Positions 36,595 to 43,373 of a stretch of 43,373 nt of DNA are shown piece by piece. The position numbers and the translations under genes are program-made. Each line of letters begins with the position of its first letter. The stretch's first letter is position 1. This DNA comes from Saksenaea vasiformis B4078 (Eukaryota > Mucoromycota > Mucoromycetes > Mucorales > Saksenaeaceae), in NCBI GenBank assembly GCA_000697055.1, contig JNDT01001300.1, positions 1-43,373 of the forward strand. The letters are read 5' to 3'. The notes below the pieces were generated by a model. It was not told the DNA's origin, ran no database searches, and worked only from the letters and a program-made list of their open reading frames with translations.

Positions 36595-37674
36595 ATGTGG
36601 TATGCCAAAGTATACAATCCCATTCAAGCAGGTTCCATCGATGGAACAGATACGAGTCCTCATGATGCAGCAGTAGAAAGAGCCTGTCACGCCAATTGTA
36701 AGGAAGACGGAAATGAGCCTCATCATTGCTTACTCATGCTCGTGCAGACAAATCATTTAAAAGACTCTCCAGTAATCCCATGAAGACTCTGTTCGTGGGC
36801 AGATTAAACTTTGATACCACAGAAGGTAAACATTCTTCTTCCTTTCCTTTCCTTCTTCCAACCTAAAATTGGACGATGCTAGAGACTCTTTGTCAATTTT
36901 TCAAGCAATATGGACCAATCGATCATGCAAAGGTTATCCGCAATCTGGGTACACTATCTGAGAGAAATGACCAATACATGATAACAGTGAATTGAATGGT
37001 TCTAGTTACCGGCACTTCCCAAGGCTATGCGTTCATCACATTTAAAGATTCTCACGCTGCTCGGGAAGCATACGAACGTGCGCATGAAGCTGTTGTCGAC
37101 GAACATGTGTTATTGGTGGATTATGAACGCCATCGGCTCATGCCCGGTTGGGTACCTCGGAGGTTAGGCGGCGGATTTGGCGGCAAAAAGGAAAGTGGGC
37201 AACTTCGCTTTGGCGCAAGAGATCGTCCATTCCGTCGTCCCATGTACGTGGCTGACGCCCTCTTCTTTGTGTTCTTTTCTGCGCATTATTGACTCGTTAT
37301 GATCATTTAGTAATGTACATCGATCAGAAAAAAGAGAAGGAGTGACAATATCACCAGATCAACGCTATCATGATAACTGGCGCCAAACGATACGGGAGAA
37401 TAATCATCGGCGATCATCCTCTGTCACACGCTATTCGAATGGAAACTTCCTACAACCAGAAGATAGCCACTCGCGCCGCTCCGGCGATCACCGGCGTCAT
37501 CGACACAGAAGTCCAAGTCGAAGCAGAAGAAGAAGCCGAGAACGCCCGAGCTCCAGAGATAGATCCAGAGAAAGAGAAAGGTTTCGCAGACGGAGAGACT
37601 ATGAGCCTGACCATCGTTCAGAACGGTCACAAGGGCATTATAGATACTCAGAAAGTGGAAGGACACGTAGGTAA
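36595..37674 (+). CDS. U11/U12 snRNP 35 kDa protein (minor spliceosome)
   Basis: Exons 36595-36697, 36748-36825, 36883-36948, 37006-37243 and 37311-37674 sum to 849 nt, a closed 282-aa frame. The N-terminus [20 protein letters not shown] matches the conserved start of SNRNP35. One RRM follows, with RNP2 TLFVGRLNF and RNP1 QGYAFITF. The diagnostic block after the RRM is [33 protein letters not shown], shared with U11/U12-35K and U1-70K relatives. The C-terminus is an Arg/Ser-rich domain (about 37500-37670). U11/U12-35K contacts U11 snRNP in recognising U12-type 5' splice sites. All five exons here are bounded by ordinary GT-AG introns. Confidence 0.94.
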
Positions 37675-40330
37675 CTCAAGGATCTCATGTAACGCTATAA
37701 GCTTCATCGAAGGTTTTCATCTCTCAATCCACATTGTACAAAATTTTATATAATTGTCCCCTATTCAAAGGCATACATTACCAAAAAAAAAAAAACCGTG
37801 CCATGTTTATAAAACGATGATACATCATGAGTGTTTTCGGTCCTGCTGTTACGAACAGTGATTGATTGGAGGTAGGCGGGATGCAGAATATGTGTTCCGC
37901 AGATGTGAAAATTTTAAGAATTGAAACCTTCTCTAACAAGTAGCTCAACTCATTATATTGGTAACTGGTTTACGAAGATATGATAAAACGCTAGTGAAAA
38001 AAGACGAAGGTTAGTAGATTTACCTAAAACGGATCTGAAACGCGTTGTCTTCGTCTATATCTATCACGGTGTGTAGATAATGACACTCCTTGCGTTTCAG
38101 TCGACGGTGAATAGTGAATGCCTACTGACTGGAATCGAGTTCGAGCAAACTACTTTTCAATGGAGTAACTGCTGTGATCAATCAATTTCCTTGAGATTTT
38201 AGTTGCAATTGATACATTATATACATTGGACCGTGTCTACGCGATTTCCCGTTGTCAATATTACTAATATTCGCTTTCTTTGTTAATTGACGCCTGCAGT
38301 GAGCGTCTTACAGTACTTGAGTACTGTATTTTTGCCTTTGTGTATGATGGACGAAGGTGACGATGCTAGGGCGCAGAAGAGAATAGGAAACGCCAAATGA
38401 GGGGCTACTGATGTGGAGGCACTGTGCGCAATCAGCCGATGAATGTATTGGAACTTATGCATAATTCTGTGTCCATTTGAAGATATTTTGTATTGATTTG
38501 CAATAAATTCTGCGGTGGGAGTGCAAACCCTTCTAATGCTAGATTTGCATACCTTACCTCTGCCGCATTGCGATCTTATCAGAGATATACTTTTATCTGT
38601 CACATAGGTGCGCTAGGTAGAGGAGAATAATATGGTAGCCATTTAATATTAAAAAGCGAATAGCATGGAAGCGACGCCTTCATGTCCGTCATTAGACCAA
38701 GAACCTATTGGCCAGGTCGAAGCCATTTACGAGCAAGCTGAGTGGGTTTGGTTGATAAAACTCTTTTTTCAAATGAGTTACACCTGAATGCGTTCGAGAT
38801 AAGTCAGATTATCCTTCGCCAGACAAAAGCATGTATCAAATAGACACCCACCACAAGATATCCGCGCAGACGCGGCAATATGTTAGTGTAACCAATTATT
38901 TGCGATCGCACCTTGAACGTGCGCCATAGTCAATAGTCTTCGAAAACTCGTTAGCATCAGGTGCAGAGGGTCAAGGTCACATAGTCCATCTCCCGCTTCT
39001 CGACATTGAATGATCACTTCGGACGTTGGACCGATCCTCGTCAAGACGGTGATCAAAGTATGGGCCAGCTGACGCATCTTCCAATGGGTTAGGAAAACCA
39101 TTGAGATGACCCATACAAATTAATTCGTTTGCAACTGATAGATTATGTTAATAGGCCCCGTCACTTGTAAATGTTGAGTACGTTTGACACCAAAGCCATG
39201 CTATGCCACAGTGACAAGTTAGATTTTAATTGCGACCGCTTTTACATGTATTTCTTTAAAGCATGTCCCTAATCCAGAACTTTTTCTTCTCTGCTTGAAA
39301 AGAGTGATTAAGCATAGCATTAAGCCATAAGACAACAATTGCATTTTCTCTGTTACGTCTTTGAATGTAACGCGCGAAACGTATGTATGGATCGAGTGTC
39401 TGTTTCTTGCACATACTGCATTCTGAAATTGGCTTTAGAGACGGCCGTTCGTCATTTTTATGCGTATCAGCCTCATAAGTTAAGCAAGGCTGCACATGTG
39501 CTAAATTACACCAAAATAGTTTGTTCGAAAGTGGAGCTGTTCATGTAGAATCTGCCAGCGACTTGGAATATTACTTGGAAATCTAGAAGTCCATTGCTGT
39601 TTAGTGTACGCATTTTTACGCTTGTTGGAGACTTGGTTGGATGTCCGGTGTAAAGCCATGGATATGCCGCAAGTGCTCTAGTCAATCGCAACTTAGTAAA
39701 GCCCACCCTTGGCCTAGCAAAAGTGGTTTTATTCCACTTCTCACTTTATGACCGAGTTCGAAGCGGAATGTGTGGTTAGCGATGTGCTCACAGCCAGGTA
39801 ATTGAAAATAAAAATTAGAAATTTGACCAAATTTTGCGTCTTTGGAAAGCCAAGTTTTCGCTAATGAGACATTGGATATGAAGCCATCAGTACATGAATT
39901 GGCGGCAAACTCATACCTATTTATATCAGCCTGGTTCCCCAATGGACGCAAAATCCATAGGAATAGCATAAAAGCGTATTCGCGGTCAGTAACGGGATAA
40001 TACCCGGTGTCGGTTAATTTTCCCTCAAAGAACGAGTCAGCTGACGGTAGAAGTCAACCCTGCACCATGACCAGTGAGAGCGAGGTGGAGAATGTCCTGG
40101 TAGAGGAATTGAAGGGATCCGAAGAACTGAAAAATATTACAGAAAACTGGAACAATAGACTATATATCAATATATTCCTGTTGGTATCTTATGTAAATGT
40201 AAAGAGAAAATTGCGAAGAAACTTCTCCCGCTTTAATAGGTTCGTGTCCAGACATGAATCAAAGATGTCTGCATGTACTCAATCTGGTAATGTTGGTCGC
40301 GCTGTTTCGCCTTTCTTAGAATAGGTCCAA
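37675..40330. other. gene-free interval flanking the Fanzor locus
   Basis: No gene is supported. A short plus-strand frame at 38664 (MEATPSCPSLDQEPIGQVEA) could be a first exon, but no continuation was found. Minus-strand frames at 38883-39101, 39256-39495 and 39682-39969 and the plus-strand frame at 40007-40324 have no recognised domains. This region may include the 3' part of the Fanzor-bearing element; no terminal inverted repeats could be defined by eye. Confidence 0.45.
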
Positions 40331-43254
40331 CTAGTTAATGGATGCGGCTGTGTGATCAGCCGCGTTCGTTCGGAGGAAAGGAGGAGGACGCTCGTTTTCG
40401 TTCCGCATCATGTACATGAAAACCTTCCAGATGTTACTGGCGGCCATGCGGTCCCGATCCCAGAAATTCTCCGTGCATGAACTGTTTTGACACTTCAACA
40501 CAGCGTGGATCTTCGTTGCTTGGCCGTCTGCATCTTGTTTTTCCTTGGCATTCTTTAAATCGCGTATACCACAGAGAGGACAGATTTGCGATGTCAAATA
40601 TTCATCTATCATAAAGACGAAAGTGGGAACCTAGAGACAGGTGTGAGTAATGTCCTGCCTTGAATATCACTTACACTTCGTTGTGTTTTGCCTTCTGTTT
40701 GAGTTTGCTGACTATTGCCTTCGTTGGTGCAGCTGGTCTGCCTTTCATACTCCCGGAGAAGGCGGCATTCCCGTACGCGATGATGATCGGACGGTTTCTT
40801 TCGTCGGCTTCATCATTCGGCGAACGCGGCACCCATTTTTTCTTGCTTGCTTTTTTCACGTTTTTCGTATTGTTGTGATCGTATTTCACGCTCCCATACA
40901 GGAGACGATTAGCAATTTCATTTGTTCCTTTTTGTCTTCCGATGTAGGATTTGAATTTCAATTTGCTATATATTAAGTAAAGTTGTCAGTGCAAAGAGAC
41001 TGTCATTCCCACAGTATACCTGAGGTCGCGGTAATCCTGTCGTAATGGGTGAATATGTAGGACATTGCCGAAGTCATTTCTCCCAAATCTACTGTTTAAG
41101 CGAGGGAATCTTATCGATGATAGATTTCGTTTCGGGTTCTTTCTCAAGGTAAGAATTTCGTAAGCGAGTCGCATGGTTAAATCCACAAAGAGAATAATAC
41201 TCTTTGGTTGTGGTTCGGCGTACTCTGTGGGCTGTATTACCATCTCCATCCGCAGCCACGAATAAACTGGAGACCCCGGGGTCGACGCCCCAGATTACTG
41301 CGTCTGGATACTTGTCTTTGATATCGGCCGGCATAAGGGCTTTTCGCTTCGGATCGAAAGGAGTCTTGTATTTTTTAAAAAGGCACTCAATATCCACGCC
41401 ATTGGTGCGGATTGTGTCCCTATTGAACCATGTCAGAAGTACTCCCAAAAAATCGTACAAATTTATCAAAATATCGAAGTCTCTGTCTCAAGACTTTCAA
41501 AGGTTTTGTGCCCGATTTTCGCCATATCAAACGCGCGGAAATATCCGCGCGGGACATCTGCTGTTTTCCAGGCCGAGTCACTATCACGCATACCAGCTTG
41601 AGTGAGCAATCGACCAAACGCCTGACTGTCGATGGTTATATGTCGCATCTGGAGACTGTACAGCGGAAGGATCGTAAATCTTCTTGATCCTTTTGGGTCC
41701 GTGTATTTGCGCGGGAAAAATGAATTGTTTTCAATTGAACTTGTGGTATCTTTGATAAACTTCTCAACAGCTATGATCTCTGTCTCCAGAAGGGTTTTGA
41801 TCTTCTTTGGTAGTTTTAGAGCGGAACGATTTTTGATAGCTGTTCTGATTGCGTACTTGAGACTTGACACGATTGGCTTGGACATATTGCTCATGTTTAC
41901 TAACTATAACGTAGATCAGTCGCCGGATGTATAGCAGGCAAACATTACCTCTTTGGTCTTTCGATGAATGTACCCTAACGATACATACTTCTGCTGTTTT
42001 GGTTCTTTGATTGATACCTTTTTGTTAAAGCGTTCCAGAATATGGAAGAACCAAGATAAAAAGAGATGCGGTTCGGCGTTCAGTATCTTCTCGTCAATCT
42101 TGCTGATATCAATGATTTTCTGAACCGTTGCGACTTGGTCATTTACATATTTTCGATTCTCCTTCGTGCGCGGAATCGAGCCAGGCCAAGAGTGGTCGTC
42201 ACCACAGACTTTGTGATAGATTATATCCGCGACCGTTCGGCGATCTTTTATTGGTAATGCCTTCAGAACAGCAAGCTATCGTCGTCAGACATGCACACCA
42301 GCAAGTATTGTTTGGTTCGTCTTTCAAAGTTCTCTGTAATGTGATTTCGGATTGTTTCTTCGTACTCCTTCGAAGCTGAGGAGATGATTGTCATGAATCC
42401 TTCGGAATGAAATTTGAAGGATCAAAGCTAGGTATCGATAGCTTGAATGCGGCATACGTTTCTTGCAACGTTGCATCCGAATCTTTGCCGTAACCAGCGA
42501 TAAGCGAGAACATGTTATAACAGAGGCTATGCGTAATCTGCGGCAGTTGCTTTTTCTCAGAGTATAGCTTTGTGAAGTAATAGTTTGCAAACACCGCCCC
42601 GGCATATGTGATATCTCTCTCATTTTTTTTACACAGTTTACGATGTGGCCGGTAAGGTTCGGGTCGCGCCAGACCGTGCTGAGCGATGCCTTTATCACGC
42701 TGGTGCGCTTGAAATCTTTGGGCGGTTTCCGCTTTTTGACGTGCTTTTCTCACAGTTTACTGGTGCTTCTTTGATGGTCGGTCTTGCCACACGTGGGACA
42801 ACGCGATTTTCTTCCCTTTGAGTGTAACACCTCTCTTCTTTCTTTTGCAATCTTTGCTCGTGCTTCGCATTTTGCGTCCCGCTTGCCATATGCTTTCTCA
42901 GCCTTGGCAAGCGCCTTCGACTTTTTAGTTGACGTACTCGCTGAGGTTTGATAAAATTAATGACATATGAAATCTGAAAGTGGTCATACCTGATGTAGAG
43001 GCCACACCAGGATCGTCCTCAGACGATGATGGAACGGAACGGTGATGAGAACTACTGCCGGCTTCAGACAGAGCTACCGCTTTTTTCCTTCCCTTTTTCT
43101 ATCTTGAAATAATGTCAAGTCTTTTTTTTCTTATCTTTGGAAAAAAGTCAAAGGAACTCCTGTACGTACCTAACCGTGTTTTCCTGTGTATTTTTATGGG
43201 AGGTTGGAAATCTTCGTCGTCGGGATCCAGTTTGGGCTTTTCTGATGATTCCAT
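40331..43254 (-). pseudogene. Fanzor (eukaryotic TnpB-like RNA-guided nuclease), frame-disrupted
   Basis: Starting from ATG 43252-43254, minus-strand blocks give a basic/Ser-rich N-terminus, a zinc-knuckle-like segment (RCPTCGKTDHQRST, about 42800) and a long helical region (VIKASLSTVWRDPNLTGHIV; FANYYFTKLYSEKKQL; FIPK). These lead to RRFTILPLYSLQMRHITIDS. The nuclease core follows: RuvC-I WGVDPGVSSLF (Asp codon 41281-41283), then RNRPIIIAYGNAAFSG and MIDEYLTSQICPLCG, which supplies a Glu beside the first zinc Cys pair. A second Cys pair lies in LKCQNSSC and RuvC-III is WDRDRMAASNIW (Asp codon 40451-40453). The order RuvC-I, zinc ribbon, RuvC-III and the DEYxTSxxC motif match Fanzor/TnpB. Short introns are likely (for example about 40622-40670 and 40960-41020). 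At least six frame breaks remain (see findings), so no full-length protein is encoded. Related Fanzors are guided DNA endonucleases. Confidence 0.82.
40344..40363 (-). ncRNA. candidate guide-RNA (omega-RNA) hairpin at Fanzor 3' end
   Basis: A perfect 7-bp stem GCGGCTG/CAGCCGC with a 6-nt loop lies in the last codons of the Fanzor frame, 13 nt before its stop. TnpB and Fanzor guide RNAs overlap the 3' end of the nuclease gene and extend past it, so the position is right. A 7-bp stem alone is weak evidence, and coding constraint could explain it. Confidence 0.25.
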
Positions 43255-43373
43255 TTTTGATGAGACAACAAGGAAAAAGAGAGAAGTCAGATCAATTTCG
43301 TGCGATTTGTATGATATGTACTACAGTCACATTAATGCGATCATTGCAATCGTCAAAGTGAACGAATCCATTT

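Noticed and set aside
40007..40324. Plus-strand 105-aa frame next to the Fanzor 3' end as a partner transposon gene
   Set aside because: No transposase or recombinase motif is visible and it lies antisense to the likely Fanzor 3' untranslated/guide region.
1..43373. CRISPR arrays or bacterial operon structure
   Set aside because: No regularly spaced direct repeats with unique spacers were seen; introns and gene content are clearly eukaryotic.

Overview
This window looks like a nuclear contig from an early-diverging filamentous fungus, most likely Mucoromycota. The grounds are dense genes with many short GT-AG introns (mostly about 45-70 bp), an AT-rich intergenic background, a U11/U12-35K minor-spliceosome gene (rare in Dikarya), a GT49/LARGE-like glycosyltransferase, Sel1-repeat proteins and a eukaryotic TnpB homologue (Fanzor). 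The phylum call is inference; no rRNA or organellar marker is present. Gene structures were worked out by hand from splice signals and frame continuity. Where summed exon lengths are a multiple of three, the model is stated as closed.

Layout, left to right. 1-~450: 3' part of a low-complexity gene on the minus strand, cut by the window edge. 507-578: tRNA-Asp(GTC). 3004-5736 (-): RIX1/PELP1 ribosome-biogenesis factor. 6273-10657 (-): Munc13/UNC13-like exocytosis protein with a C2 domain. 11691-14259 (+): a broken locus joining a MACPF-like domain, an acidic linker and a Sel1-repeat array with recent 99-bp tandem duplications. 15371-16030 (-) and 16314-16674 (+): two small unrecognised genes, head to head. 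17025-17786 (+): AP-3 sigma, converging with a divergent septin (17868-19224, -). 21411-23296 (-): type I metacaspase. 24128-25234 (+): phytanoyl-CoA dioxygenase-family oxygenase. 26170-27347 (-): bHLH transcription factor. 28482-29532 (-): MOB4/phocein-type MOB protein. 32981-34404 (+): LARGE-like glycosyltransferase. 34706-36450 (+): CorA/Mnr2-type Mg2+ transporter. 36595-37674 (+): U11/U12-35K. 40331-43254 (-): a Fanzor-like RNA-guided nuclease gene carrying several frame lesions.

Most genes are single-copy housekeeping functions in no evident cluster: membrane traffic (Munc13, AP-3 sigma, septin, MOB), RNA and ribosome biology (RIX1, U11/U12-35K, tRNA) and metabolism or transport. The accessory content is the MACPF/Sel1 locus and the Fanzor element at the right edge. 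Both have lost reading-frame integrity while neighbouring genes have not. Several long gene-free stretches (580-3003, 19225-21410, 29533-32980, 37675-40330) hold no feature that can be supported.
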